Assembly (NCBI GenBank): GCA_036785705.1
Contig: JAWUZG010000016.1
Coordinates: 558,001-622,000, forward strand
Reading direction: 5' to 3'
Source: Acanthornis magna
Lineage: Eukaryota; Chordata; Aves; Passeriformes; Acanthizidae
DNA length: 64,000 bases
Within the stretch, counting starts at the first letter, position 1; each line of letters starts with the position of its first letter. The position numbers and the translations under genes are program-made. The notes beneath the pieces are model-generated. The model searched no databases and was not told the DNA's origin. It saw only the letters and a program-made list of their open reading frames with translations. This document shows positions 47,501 to 60,739 of this stretch, piece by piece.

Positions 47501-48455
47501 TGCCCTGAAGCCAGGGTAGCAAGGACAGATGCCTGGGTCACAGAGCACTTGCCCTGTGTATTTGTGCATGTTTGTGTCACACATGTGCCTGAGAAACACA
47601 GACCATGCTCTGGTTTATGGTGCAATATTGTACCACTTACATTAATGATATTACATTATTCCAAGCAGGCAGTATTTTCAAAAACCAATTATCATGGTAA
47701 TTAATAATGGCTAAAACCTTCACCAGCTTCTTATTTCCAAAGATATCAAAGTACTTGGCAAGCGTAGGAATAATTCATGCTCCTATATCATCAATTGAAT
47801 TTATTGGAAAGGTTTGTGTAGAAAAAGGAATAGGAACATTTGCCTATTTCCTACCAATGGCAGCAGAAAAGGTGAGTGACAAGTGAACCACACAAGAGTG
47901 AACCTTGTGTGGTTCCTTTTCAGAAAAGGCCTGGCACTCCTGGCTTGACTGGATGAAATACTGGCATTTTATTCTCTTCTTTGCCTTAACTTCTGTGAGA
48001 CAAGGTTCCTCCTGGGTCTACATTTCAGTGCTTTTGATACTCTGCTGGATTACATTACAGATTTCACTAAGCTGAGGGAGGTGGCTCAAGATCCCTATCT
48101 TCACATTTGGCAGTAATGAAACTGCTCCAGGATCTTCTGCCCATGTGCGACACTGTCTCCTTTCCTCTTACCAACTTACGTAATAGATTTTTTTTTTTTA
48201 CCTCTCTGGTATCACAGCAGAAGTTCTTAGAAGTTGGAATGTCAATGAAATAAGCAAGCCATGATTTATAAGTGAGACATTTGTGAAGGTGAAATATTGG
48301 CCACTTCCGCTGGATCCCAAAATCATCGTTCTGGAGATCCTGAAATCTGGGCCAGACAAAATTGTTTCTCATGCAGGTTTCAGAGAAAATGACTGGGCAC
48401 AGCACACAAAGCTACAAGCACAGAAGAAAATGAAAAGGAGTAATAGATGAAAAAC
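44523..48455. other. Intergenic region, no gene seen
   Basis: About 3.9 kb. Short frames on both strands lack family similarity. The stretch 47620-47830 is AT-rich and unusually non-repetitive, and a perfect 12-bp hairpin lies at 47885-47915. A (T/A)-rich low-complexity patch is at about 44780-44830. Confidence 0.45.
47885..47915. repeat. Perfect 12-bp inverted repeat with 7-nt loop
   Basis: GAACCACACAAG at 47885-47896 and its exact reverse complement CTTGTGTGGTTC at 47904-47915. Function unknown. Confidence 0.9.
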
Positions 48456-48900
48456 ACAGAAACATTGAAAAATTCAGGTTGGAAGGGACCTGTAGTCCAG
48501 CTCTTCCCTCAAAGTATAGCCCACTACACAGGGTACTCTGGACCTTGTCTAGGTTTTTACTGTCTCCCAGGATGGAGATTTCCCATCCTCTGACTTTCCC
48601 AGTTCTTGTCAGTCCTCTTAGTAATTTTCCTTATTAGGTGAGCTTCTCACTCTCCTACTCACTGTGTTTTGTCCTATTGCTGTGCACCTCCAGGAAAAGT
48701 CTGACTGCATCTTCCGATATCCCACCACAAGGCAGCTGAAGAGAGCAGAAAAATCACCCTCAGCTTTTGGGTTTTAAGGCTGAACAAGCCCAGTTCCCTC
48801 AGTCCCTCCCTGTACATCATGTTCTCCAGACCCCACCCATCCTATCTGCTGAGCCCCCTCCTCTCTCAGGCCTGTTTGAATCAAGGACAGAAAAGTCCAC
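48456..48900 (-). mobile_element. Diverged CR1 LINE fragment, inverted
   Basis: The left edge carries TTCAGGTTGGAAGGGACCTG, the reverse complement of a CR1 3' end. Further right, AAGGCTGAACAAGCCCAGTT and CCCTCAGTCCCTCCCTGTAC match the reverse complement of the CR1 ORF2 C-terminal region. The copy is older than the one at 38.2 kb and probably has internal deletions. The right border is uncertain. Confidence 0.82.
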
Positions 48901-51900
48901 TTGGACAGTGAGCCACTGTCTAAATTGTGCCCTACTAGAGAGAGGAACAACTGCACTGAGGCTATTGGGGCACTGTCAGATCTCTCTGGGCTGCAAAACG
49001 TTCCTCCAAAACCACCAATTTTTAAAATGCAGCAGTCTCTGGATCCAAAGTGCTCGTGAGTGTGGCTGCCAAAGTAGTTCTAAATTTCTTCTCATTGCAG
49101 TTATTGCTCCGGGAACATTGCTGGCATAACATTTTCTCCTGGAGTCTTTCTAGAGCACCTGCTTCATTCACCATGTGTGCAGGCATCAGCCAGGACAGAT
49201 GCTCAGGGAAAGAGCTGAAACCCCAAAGCTAACAGAGCTGACGCCCTTTATCAGAAAAGAGGCCACCCAAGTTCTTGTTTTAAGTGAGGAGGCAGGAAAA
49301 ATACTTTGAAGAAGAAGCAGCTTCCTAAAAGTGTTTAAAGAAACCATTTCCAGAGAGAATATTAAAAATGCATGGGTGGAGTGAGAGAGAAAGAATTCTT
49401 ATTTATGTATAAAGTTACACATGGAGGCAATGTCCAAAATCACTGAAAAAAAGAGTCTGTGTGTCTCTGTTTTCCTGAATTATGACAGCATGTGTTTAGT
49501 ATTATGGCTAGTCCATTGTAGGAGCCAAAGTTAACATCTTCCAAAGCATAAGGGTTTTTTGGGTTTTTTAAAACTCAGTTGAATTCTAGCACTTCAAACC
49601 TACTTAAACATAGCAAAATAAAAATCTCTGGAAACTCTTTATTTAGTTTTCTGTAGTCGAAACAATTATGCAATTGGATAAGCAATCAAGTCAGTTCAAA
49701 TGGGTGAAATTCTGCATTACGGGGCAGAACAAATTACATTTGAACCTGGAGAAAAATGCAATGTAAGAAATTTAGTGGAGTTTTGGGGTTTTTTTTCCCA
49801 TTAAGAAAGGACAGCCACACAGGTCTAATCTAAAGGATCCTGCTGTAGCTTAAGGAAACAAACCTAAAGGGTTCATGGGTTACTGCATCATGCACAACCC
49901 ACAGCGCAGAGCTGCCACAGGACAGCTGGATGTAAGGAACTGAGGGCTGGAGAGGGGCAGTCTTTGGAGGCTTTGCACGGTTCTTGCACCCCAGTGTACA
50001 ATCCCAGCTCTCTGTGGGTTATATGTGCTCAGTGTGCTGGAGTGAGCAGGCTCTGGAGGCAGCAAAGGGGAGATAGGAGCAGTTTGTGCCTCCCCATCCT
50101 GTCTTTTCACCAATTCATCCATCAGATCAGCAAGATGGAAAGGCACATATGTGCTTCCCAAATGGCTCAAGTCACTTGTCTTTAATTCAAACCTCTTTTT
50201 GTTTGCCGAGTAAGAGCTTTCACTTTTACCAAGATCTCTTCAGACCAAGCTGGTGGGAGCTGTGACTGTGGACATTTTGTTAGGGACTTTCTGTGGAGCT
50301 GCTGGTATGAGCAACATAAAAAAGGAAGCTTGTAGAACTGCTGTGTTAAGGGGTATTTCTTACTTAGGAAAGGGCATAAAGCTAAAAGGGATGATAATTT
50401 TTAAAAAATCAGTTCTCCCACATCATTTCCCTGCTGATGCCTCCAGCTCCGAGCTGGCTGGTGGTGTCAGGTCCTTGCTGTGGTGCTGTGCTGTCAGGAG
50501 CTGCGTGTGAGATGCTGTGGGAGCAGCAGGGCATGGGCAGGACAGGTTCAGCCTCCCTGGCTGGTTCTGCCAGGACCAGATTTTCTGCCATGGTCTTCAG
50601 GTCAGGACTAACAGATTGGGATTCTTTTTTCCGGTGTTAATTGCCTAAGAAGATACAGTACTTTGGTGTATTGTTGACAGGGGGTGTTTCTTTAATGATT
50701 TTCTTGTCTTAGGGACTTAAAGACAAAGGTTAGGGCTCAGTGCAGCTCTTCACAGTGCCTAGAGAGGGGGACCACTGAAAATAAGACCTGTGATCCCTTC
50801 CAGGAGTCAGCTCTGGCAGGAGAAGGAAAGCACAAAGCTGGTGGAGTTTCTCACCTCATTCCTCCCTTGTCCAAGGACAGTTAGTTCCGTATGGTTTAAA
50901 GCAGGGAAATTGAACAAGAAGCAAAAAGGCCCCTTAATTAAAACCTGAGGGATTCATCACAGACTCAGTGCCACCCAGGGTCAGCCAGAGTTCCCATCCA
51001 TGCATCCATCCATCCATCCATCCAAGCTCAATCTCCTGCAATTTCTTTCATCTCACCAAAATAGTGAATAACAAATCACCTTCTCAGATAGCACAGAGAG
51101 ATAGCCATAATTCCACAACACAGCAGTCGGAAACAAAATGTTTTTGAGGACTCCTTGGGTAAAGAGAAACCCAAGCACAAAGAAGATGAATTCTGGTGTT
51201 TTCTTACAGGAGCAGTGCAGTTGTGTTTTTTAATCCAGCAGAATGAGCAAAACAGTGAACTGTTAACTTGATTGATACTGGCATTGTCCAGGCTGCCAAG
51301 TATTTAGCAGCTGATAGCTAGTTTGTACAGCTTCTTTCATCTGACTGATCCAACATCTTTTCCAGCGTTTAAGGGGGAAACATGCCCAGATCCAATTTCT
51401 ATAATATTTTCAGAGAACTGACAGAAGAGACAAGCCCAATAAAACATGGGCACATCCTTTTTCTTCACGTAAGGCCAGGAGAATGCAAAACACAGGAAAA
51501 AGCATGAATTTTCAGTGCTTTTAGAGCTGGACAGATCAGGTAATCTCCATTCAATGAACCAAGGAAAAGAGAGGAGAACATGTTTTACTATAGATCATCA
51601 CTGCAATGGCACAGACTTCTGTGAAAGGACACCTCACTGGAGGATTTGCTTGGTTCTCAACTTTGGCCCCTGAGTTTTACTTGTTCACACCTTCCTTGTG
51701 TGCCATTACAGTCTCTCCACCTCGCCCTCTAAGTGAAACTCAGAAAGAAAATATTTTTGACAGCTGAAGGCCTGTCTGCTCTGCAAGGATGTTTGGGTTT
51801 GTACAATATCAGAGGCTTTCTCTCTTTGGTGGTTATAATATTATTAACCCTACACTTACCTGGCCACCATTCCCTGGTGTTTCATACTCATACTTTGTAG

Positions 51901-54900
51901 TGGGAACTTGGATATATTTACATGAAGTTTCTTTAGGAGAATAAAAGCAGCAGTTTTACAATTCTCACTGTTTCTCAAGCCCAGTTGCAAATCCCCCCAT
52001 TCCCCATGCAGTCAGAGACAACTTCAGATGTAAAAGCCTTACATGGTCTTGCAGATTTGATTAAGCAGATTAAATTGACCCACAGATGAAATTTGCAGTG
52101 GTCTTCCTGAGAGGCTGAGCAGTGGATGGGAGCAAGAAGCTCCTTACTAATTTGATCGCTTCAACCCCTCTGTGTTTTAGAGGCCCAGCCAGCAGGCAGA
52201 GATGCTGGAGGAAAACCAAGCTATCCAAAAACTGTTGTGAGGGTCCTGTGAGTGCTCTCCAACACTAAGCATCAACCCGTATTTAGGTAGCCTATTATAA
52301 ATCACTTATTTATGTGCCAAAACAGCCTTTTCTTCCTTCATTCACTTCTTAGAAGAACACAAAGCAGCAAAACTAGCTGGACCCTGGCCCTTGGTTGAGC
52401 ACTACGCCCTTCCCCTTCACAGTAAAACGCTGAGTATGTGACAAAACCAGCACTCCTCGTTGTGACTGTGCTCCCTGCAGCTTATCAGCCTGGAGCAAAG
52501 CAGATGAGCAGTGGATTTATTCCGTACAAGAGGCACACACACATCCCACACCCACAGCAGACCCTCACAGCAACCTTCCCCATAGGCAAGTCATCAATAC
52601 AAGAACAATTTCTTTCACAAATAAGCTTACGTTGCTAAATATAAATGCCTGCTAGGTCAGAAAGTCCATCTAGCATGGTCTTCTCTCTGACAGAGACAAG
52701 AAGCAGGTTCCTGAGGGAAGAGGTAGGAAACACAGCATGCACTGATTCTTATTCCCTGTTTATGCCATTCCAGCCAAGATCCCTGCAATGAGTGCTTTAG
52801 GGACTGTGATTATAGGGAACATCTGAATTATCTTACTCAATAGCTCTCAACAGACTTCTTCTCCCTGAGTTTGTCAAAACCTGTGCAGGCTTTTGTCCTC
52901 CACAGCATCCTGCAGCAGTGAGTCATGATTCAGTTATGCCTTGCGTGAACAAGTACTTCCCCTTGTTTATTTTAAAATAAATCTGCTTTACTTGCTCTTT
53001 TCGCTGGACACCCTTCAGCTCTCATGCATGACAAATAATGCCTTGCTGTTCCTCAGCCACCTTCTTTTTGTGACTGTAAACCCTTCATTATTTCCCCCCT
53101 TTAACCATTCCTCATGTTCTTCCTATTTATTGCTATTCAGTGCCCCAACCCAGGAATCCAAGAAGGCCACTGTCTCCAAATGCAATCCAATATTTGCTGC
53201 CCGAGGCAATAATGATCCTTATGCAGTGGATCAATCACTTTATGACCCAAAGGCAGAAGTACCCATGGAAAGATGAAAAAATCCCCAGGTGTACCACGTT
53301 AGGATGGTGAAACCTGCAGGAAGACACCCCTCATCTACTTGTAAATGCACCAGTTCTTGTACCCACTCCATCTTGTTACAATGGTTTAACCACAGTGAAA
53401 CTGAGCTCAACAGAGTGAATCATTTGAACACTGGGGACAGAGCTGTGTCTCCTTGCTAAGAAAACCCAAACGCCTTGATTTTGTTTTGTACAATAATGTA
53501 TTCTTGGACATGTTAGTCCAAAGTACAGCTCAACAGCATTCCAAGGAGATAATTGATGCCCAGTTCTCACCAACATGACTCTGCTTGTCTTTGAGTCACA
53601 CAAATATAAAATGTTGGATGTCTGAGGTGTGGAAATGCTATTGAAACCACACATGCCTTGGGGTGGTAACTGGAGTATCCTTTGGCTCAAGGATTTGCTG
53701 AAAGAATGGAACAAATCTCAAGCAACACCTGAAATGGTTTTGGGCTGTATAAAATTAGCTAATTGTCCAACACAGGACAAGGATTTTTTATTAGAACAAG
53801 CAAATGCTTGCCATGTTTATTGGCATCTTGTGACCACTTAATAAACTGGGACACTCTTCTTTCAAAACAGTTTGACAATGAAATCTGAAATGAGTGTGAG
53901 ACACTTGACTGACCCCATAGGACTGATGTAAAGTAAGGTTGAGCCAAAGGAATGTGGTAGATGGGCAAAAAAATGCCTGCCCACTATGTCCCCTATGAGG
54001 CAGCTATTTTAAAAAAACGATGTTTTTGCACACTGTTTAATATTACAGCCAGGCAGATGAAAGCATATGTGTGAAATATGAAAATATTGAATGGTTATAA
54101 ATAGTGGTAGCTGTAGATGAGCCCTTAAATAGTGTCAGAGGTCAGGCAGTGTAAAATAATCTCCTAACCCTAATGGCCACGGACTGCCAGAGTCCAGGCT
54201 TGAAGTTTGGTAAAGGAATTTATTCTCCCTGAGTGATGGATTGAGGTTACATTTCAGCAGCCAGGTCACAGGAGCAAGATAAGGAAATGCAAGGGAATCT
54301 GTAACTCATTATGGGTGTGTCTCACTGGACCTTAATTGCTACTCCTAATTTACACCAGCACAAAGGTGAGCTGAAGGAATTCACTGCTTCATGAGTGGTT
54401 CTGTAAAGAAAGTGTGATGTGTTTCACCAGCTATGACAACACTGAGCTTTTCTTATGCCAGTGTGGGGATTCTCCATGGGGGAACATTTGATACAGGGTT
54501 GGAAGGGAACTGTGGTGCCCCAGCAATGTGGGCTGTAATGGTGAAGTGTCACTGACTGACCTACAGATATGAGAAATCTGTGATGGACCTGTACCTCTAG
54601 CAATGGAGAAAGAATATTGGTCTTCTGCTTGACACAGAGAGATCCCTTAATTCACTGCCCTGGAAAACTGTTGCCATCAGTGGGTTTGGTTGGGTTTTTT
54701 TTTCCCCCCCTCTACCTTCTTTGGTGGAGAAAGCAATTCTTCTTCTTTCTGAGTTTGGAAGTCTCTGGCCTTTGACCCCCATCTGCACATGGAGCAGTTC
54801 AGGGTCAGCTCCTGGGTGAGGAAGGGGTCAGAGCAAGGGATACCAGAAGGATGGCTCTGGAGAGCCTCATTGCAAACATTTTTGAAGGACAGTGAAGATT

Positions 54901-57777
54901 GTTGCTGCTATGTCTGGTGTGGAGCCCTGGCAGCCAATGCAGACAAGCTCTCCTGCTAGAACCAAGGGGATGGCAGGGAGCTGCCAGATAAATCTGCCCT
55001 GCAGCTGCCAGCTCTTTTTCTTTCAGAGAAGAGAAGGGGCCTTTCCCTTAATTCCTTCTCTCCATTCTCCTTGTCTGTCCCTCCTACTTCACCATGCTGG
55101 AGGATGTACATAGTTTGGTGGAGGTAGAGCTAATTTTCTCAGTAGTATAGTATCTTGTATGCTTATGTTCAATCCTGCTTGCCAGGGCTGGGACATGAGA
55201 GAAGGAAAATCTGGAATTCCTCTTGTCTGCCCCTGCTGCCCCACACCAGATCTTCTGGGAAGTCCTGACATCTCCTGACATCTTTCTGCTGGATGAAGCT
55301 CCTGCTGTGGGGTGTGATAAAGCAACCCATGCCTTCAACTCATTGGGATTGAGAGCAATCATGCATGGAGAAGGCTTGGAGAGGCTCATTTTTAAGTTTT
55401 CTCTGGGACCTCCACTGCTCTCCCCTAAATAAGGCAAGTGCTGGCAGAGAGCTCTGCTCCACCTGGGAGCTGAGACCTGGTGCTAAATGGAATGGGAAAG
55501 CCTCTGTCAGGCTAAGAGTATTTTCTTTGCTTATGAAAAAGTCACTGACCTGTGCAGTTGTGTTGGTAGTGGTATGGGAAGAACAGCCCTCCGGGAGGAG
55601 AAAGCTTTGACAAACTGGCCCCAAAGAGCACAGGCTGATGTTCAGCTGAAGAGCAGCTCTGCAGGGTTTTTGACCCTCGCAATCACGCAGTGGCAGGGAG
55701 GGGTGGGAGGGTGATGACCAAGCAGAGGCCCTCCAGGAGGGATGTTTTTCCTTGTCACACTCAATCAGCATCTCCCCAAGAGAGCAGGGGCTCCCTTTGT
55801 GCTCCCTCATGGAGGCAGCCACCACAGGATTGCCCTGGCCAGGACTGAGGTGCATCCTGGCTGCTCTGGATATTATCATATTGCTGCCTGAATGTTTGCT
55901 GTAGTTGCAGCTGTGGCTGACAGCTTCACAGGGGGTTCCTCAGAGATGCAGCAGCAGCAGGATTAAGCATTAGGATTTTGAGCACATCCATACATAACTG
56001 GCTGTGCTGAGGGAGGGAGGGAGCGTTGCAGAGCTCACTGCTGGGGCTGAGGCATGGGGGAGGACACCAGAGTGTGGATGTGCCAGAGGGATTTGGTACA
56101 CCTCCCCAGAGAGCATCCGGGCCAGGGAGAAGGAGGATGCTGCACCTCCAGCCAGGTCTGTGCAGACAGGCTGGCCCCACAGACGGCCCCAGCTCTACCC
56201 CCACAAACTGTGGTGCCTTCCCACAAGATCAGAATCAATCCCTGCAGCCTTAGACTGTCATCTTGTTTGCCTGCTTACCCTTTCCCTGTATATCCCACAG
56301 GCAGTGCAGGGAAACATGCTTTTTCTGGTATGGCAGTGCCCGTGTGCATCCGAGTGAGCTGACACAGTTCCAGCCTGAGCTTTTGCCATTCTAATGGCTT
56401 CAGGTTTAATCATAAAGCACTGCTATAAATAATGGATTGTGAGAGACGACGTCTTCCAGTAAATCCCGCTGTGTCTGCTTGTGTTTGGATCACTGCATTA
56501 TGCTAAAGTCAGCTGCTCAGGAGCTGTTGATGTGGGGAGGCACGGAGTGGGTGAGGGAGGGAGGGAGACAGGCATTCATCTCTTTGTTGGGTGATGATTA
56601 AGGGGCAGTGCTGGGGTGACAAGTTTGATTCTCAGAATGGCCTGACTCTGCTCTGGGATAAACCATGGGCAAAGCCAAGCCCAGTAGGAGCTGGATCAGA
56701 CTGCTGTGTGCTTGATTTGTAGTGTAAAGGGGATTTAAATTGTTGATGGACTCACCCAGGATCTCTGGCAAAGGGATCCTTTGACTGCCAGGTGAAAGAC
56801 TGATTAGCAGCCAGAGAAGCAGAAAAATGGCAAGGAAATTCGGTCATGGATCAAAGGATATCCCCTTCCACTTTCACAATGTATTCATAGGGATTTCAGG
56901 TGGGATTGCTAAACTCACAGTGAAAATGTCCATATTGCTTGTACAGCTGGAACACACCACTCCTCAGCACCAGGGTACACAGGATCAGCAGCTGGAGCTT
57001 GTCATTGCTGGGAAATCTCTTACATTAAACCAACTTCTCTCTGAATGCAATGTCATGATTAGATAAGACCTGAATCAAATTAAACACGATTCAGAAAATA
57101 TAGATGGGACTTACTTGGCGTCTTTTGAGCAGTATCCTGAGTTTTGATGGATTTATTCTCAAAACTCCTGTGCAAAGTCGGTATCCTACTGGGAGCTGAA
57201 ACACGAGGAGCTCAGCTTTGCAAGACCTGCATGATGCTGGTGACAAAGTGTGAACCCATGTGTGTGACAGACACTGTGCAGGGACCCAGAAGGAGCACAG
57301 GCTGTGCAGGCTGTAGGATTGGAGGCTGTCTAGCCAGACTGTAGCAGAGCTGCTCCCAAGGGGACCATCTTCCCAGTGAGTTGGGCTGTGGTGAAGGAAT
57401 TGCCTGTCCTGGGGCTCCCTGCTCCTCTCCCAGTGCTGTATGTGCCGTGCCTGACTCCCTCGCATCACACTGCACGCAATGCTCTGAATCTCATCTCCAA
57501 AATTGCTTGGGGCAGGTTCCCACCTCCAAAGGTTTGCTTTTACAACACCCCTGCACAGCTAGCCACAGATAATTAATGCCACATTAATGTGGGCACAAAG
57601 GGCTTTACAAGCCTGCCCAGAAACGAATGGATTGGGAGCTCCTGCTGCTCACCAACCTGTTTCAGTGACAGTAAGTGACTCTAATGAAATTCTGTGCTGT
57701 GAACAATCGCATTCTGCCTCTGGACTGACTCATCACAATTCCCGGGCTCTGCATGGCTGAGGGCAGCATCACCCCCC
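48901..57777. other. Intergenic region, no gene seen
   Basis: Nearly 8.9 kb with no exon that I can support. Contains a (CATC)n run at about 50999-51025 and a G-rich GAGGGAGG patch near 56550. Two protein-like short frames at 53629-53841 (70 codons) and 56827-57066 (79 codons) were looked at and not assigned. Some old repeat-like sequence may sit at about 52850-53130, but I could not name it. Confidence 0.4.
50999..51025. repeat. (CATC)n tetranucleotide run
   Basis: Six or so CATC units, one interrupted by a G. Confidence 0.85.
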
Positions 57778-58386
57778 TGTGGTATTTGGCCCCCGGTTTT
57801 GTTTCGGACGGTCGGGACGGAGACGAGAGATCTCTGAGGTCAGGCCTTAGAGCATGAGGTTTATTGTGAAAGGGCGTGGGTGTAGGGGACCTTCAGGTCA
57901 GAGAAGTAAGAGAGCAAGCAAGAGAGAGTAGAGAAGAAAGAAGATAGAATACCGTGGCTGCCGTTTACAATACATTAAATCATCTTCTGTGCTGAATATT
58001 CTAATTTTCACTAACCAATCTAGAACAAGCTATAAATCCTACAACATTTACATACAGCCTGTGAGAGTCATTGCATTACCATATGGTGTTATATTTTAAA
58101 CTCTAAAAACTGCTTTTTGGACCCTCTGCAAAGTTGGTAGGGTCTGCTCTGACCCTTGGACCTGTCTGCAAGCAGAGGGTATTGTCTAATCAAAGAGGGG
58201 TATTGTTTAATCAAAGAGAGAGATTACCTTCAGTGGCCATACCATTGTTTTCCAGTTATTTAGTAACTGGGGTTTGGTATCTCAAAGCTTGTCTTCATTT
58301 CAGTCTCGCTTATAGTTTCCATATTCTCAGCATCTTTTGCCAGGTAGTCATATTTATAAGGCTTTCCTATTTCATCTTCCCCAACA
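57778..58386 (-). mobile_element. Solo LTR, ERVK-like, 609 bp
   Basis: On the - strand the element begins TGTTGGGGAAGATG (from 58386) and ends ACCACA (57778). Both ends lie in C runs: six C before 57778 and seven C after 58386, consistent with a 6-bp target-site duplication as used by class II (ERVK) elements. An AATAAA poly(A) signal reads on the - strand at 57865-57860. A 21-bp tandem repeat at 58177-58218 lies in the U3-like half. No gag, pol or env sequence adjoins, so it is a solo LTR. The class assignment leans on the target-site length and on resemblance to passerine ERVK LTRs recalled from memory. Confidence 0.86.
58177..58218. repeat. 21-bp tandem repeat inside the ERVK-like LTR
   Basis: Two copies of GGGTATTGTYTAATCAAAGA plus G, differing by one C/T. 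Tandem repeats in the U3 part of LTRs often act as enhancers. Confidence 0.85.
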
Positions 58387-58393
58387 CCCCCCC

Positions 58394-60739
58394 TCTCCTC
58401 CCCAGGCACACATCCTTGCCCCTGGACAGAGATCCAGTTCACACACCCTTTGCTCCTGGGAGCTGCACCCTGGACCAGGCCCTCTGCTGCTCAGCCACTG
58501 CACCCAGGGGTCACATCCAGACTGGGCCTGGAGCCATGGGTAATGCTCCAACCATGCAGGGCAAGGGATGTCTTGTGTTTCCCAATATCCCACACCTCAC
58601 CTCCCTGTGTTTGGCTAGGCCCTCACCCAGGAACATTATGCGTTATAGGAATCTGGATGGCAAATTATAGTCAGAACCTGAAGTATTGTCAGTGAGCAGT
58701 GCTTTTGAAATAAGAGATTACTTTTCAAATAGCACAGGAACTATGGTTGTTTATTTACTTGCTCAGCATTCTCAATTCGCAAGCAAAAACTTTATTCCAT
58801 TTTGATGTAGAATGAAACATTTCCTGGTGTTTCAAGACCATTCGTATTTTTCACTTGTTTAGATTTTGTGTGGCTGTTCCTCCTTCTCTACTTTTCCATC
58901 CCGAGTCCTCCAACCAACCTGGCAGTGATAGAACTTGGAGAGGAAGAAAATAAATAAAGAAAACCATTCCTTTTTTTTTTTTTTTTTTTTTTTTTTGTTA
59001 AAACATGGTTATACTGGAGATTGAAAAAATTCCCGGGGAAGTGCTGGGTGGGAAGAGAAAGGTAAGTTGTTATAATCACCTTCTGACTAGGACTGCTCCC
59101 ATTTCCTCCAGATTCCAGTTCCAAAGCCTTGCTGAGCTGCAGTCCCCATGCCTGCTGAGGGCTGCTGCAGTGTCCCACACTCTGCCTGCAGCATCTCAGC
59201 CTCCAGCCAAGACTGGGAGTGCTGCAGAATCCAACACTTCACCTTCCAAAGGTTCTCTTCTTGCCTTGGAGACACACCCTGCAAATATTCTCTACTTAAT
59301 GCGAATTCTGGCCCTGAAATATTGAGTGGTTATGGCAGAGAAGGAGTCTGTGATGGGTGATCAATTAAAGATGGTAAACATGCTGTCAATGACTGTTCCA
59401 GGAAATACAATTTTTTTGGAGTCATTTTTATGTGAGAACATGAGGAGGGTAATTAGAAAAGCTAACAAGTGTATTCACTTGGAAGGAATAACATCTCACT
59501 GAGATACACAGGCTTCCCATTAGCTAGCAATGGAACAGAGACATCCTGGAACCTAAACTTTACAAATAGACAAAGAATAACAAATGCAGGTGATGCAACT
59601 ACTGCTGAAAATCAGATTTTTCAAGACATCATTCACCTGTTAGGTTGTTCATGAGGGGCACTTCTGTTTGGGTTGGCACTTTATTCTCAGGTCAAACTAT
59701 TCTGGGCTCGGAGACACTAGAACCTCAGCTGGTTCAAATCAGCGATATCCCCATCTCCACCCAAAGCCAAGGGAGTTAAGGTATTTACACCTGTGGAGTC
59801 TGCCTCAGGAGATTTGTGGAATGATCTTAGGGAGGGCAGAGAGCTGAGAAAGGGTTGCACAAGGGGAAAGAGTTTCTGACCTCCTGTCCTGACCCTGAAG
59901 GTTGTAGCAGTTGCAGTTTGGGAAAAACATTAGTATTAATTTTGTTTCTCTCTGTCCTTTTTTCCCCTTCCTTTTCCCCAGCACCAAGCAACGAAGGGTC
60001 CACAAGGAGCCTCTGAGCCTCCTGGAACATCCCAGGGGCGCCTACAGCTTTCCTCATCCAATCTCATGAGACTCAGACCTTTCCTTAGGGCACAGCCCAC
60101 CTTGGGATGCACTTCCTTGCCAGTTCTCCCCTGGAAAACAAGGTGTCATCATCGCTGTTATCAGTGAGCCTGGGCTGGGAGCAGCATCCAGCAGCAGTGG
60201 TGGCACTGGGCCACCACAGCCAGCACTTGGTCCCAGCGGTGAGGAACAAAGGCTCCCCAGAGCCTACCAGCCCAGAGCTGCATCCTACAGGGCCTTGTAG
60301 GCTGCTCCTTTGTGTATTTCTGTGTGTTAAGGAAGTTGAGGGGTTTGTCAGTAATTGCTACAGTGAAAGAAAGTCAGAAATGATGTGATGTAATGTTCAG
60401 ACAAATTAAATTATCTAATATTATCACAGGGAGATTTTTTCTTCTGATTACCCCCGAACACTCTTGCTCTCATCCTGTCACAGCTCTTCACCCTCTCTCT
60501 GGATTCTTCTCTTGCCTTTAGGCCATATTTTCCCTTCCTCATGTGTGCCCAAGTGTGCTGCCTGTGTCCTTCGCCCTGACCTTGCTTTGTGCCATCTTCC
60601 ATTCCAGTCCTTCCACCAGGAGCATCCTCTCCAAGGTGTGCTGGTAGCTCTTCCACTGATAGAGACCCACGTGCCATTCCTCTCTCTTGCTGGTCTGTGC
60701 TGTGTTTCTCCCATACTTTTCCCCCCCTCTATTTCCTTT
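58394..60739. other. Intergenic region, no gene seen
   Basis: Holds a 26-base poly(T) at 58971-58996. The frames here are short and overlap on both strands; none resembles a known family. Confidence 0.45.
58971..58996. repeat. Poly(T) run, 26 bases
   Basis: Twenty-six consecutive T, i.e. poly(A) on the - strand. No retrocopy body could be recognised to its right, and no target-site duplication was evident. Confidence 0.9.

Noticed and set aside
52850..53130. Possible ancient repeat-like sequence
   Set aside because: It feels like an old LINE/SINE remnant, but I could not assign it to a family with confidence.
53629..53841. 70-codon + strand frame that reads somewhat protein-like
   Set aside because: Too short and unlike any family I can name, with no neighbouring exons in compatible phase.
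56827..57066. 79-codon + strand frame
   Set aside because: No recognisable domain and no supporting splice or promoter context.
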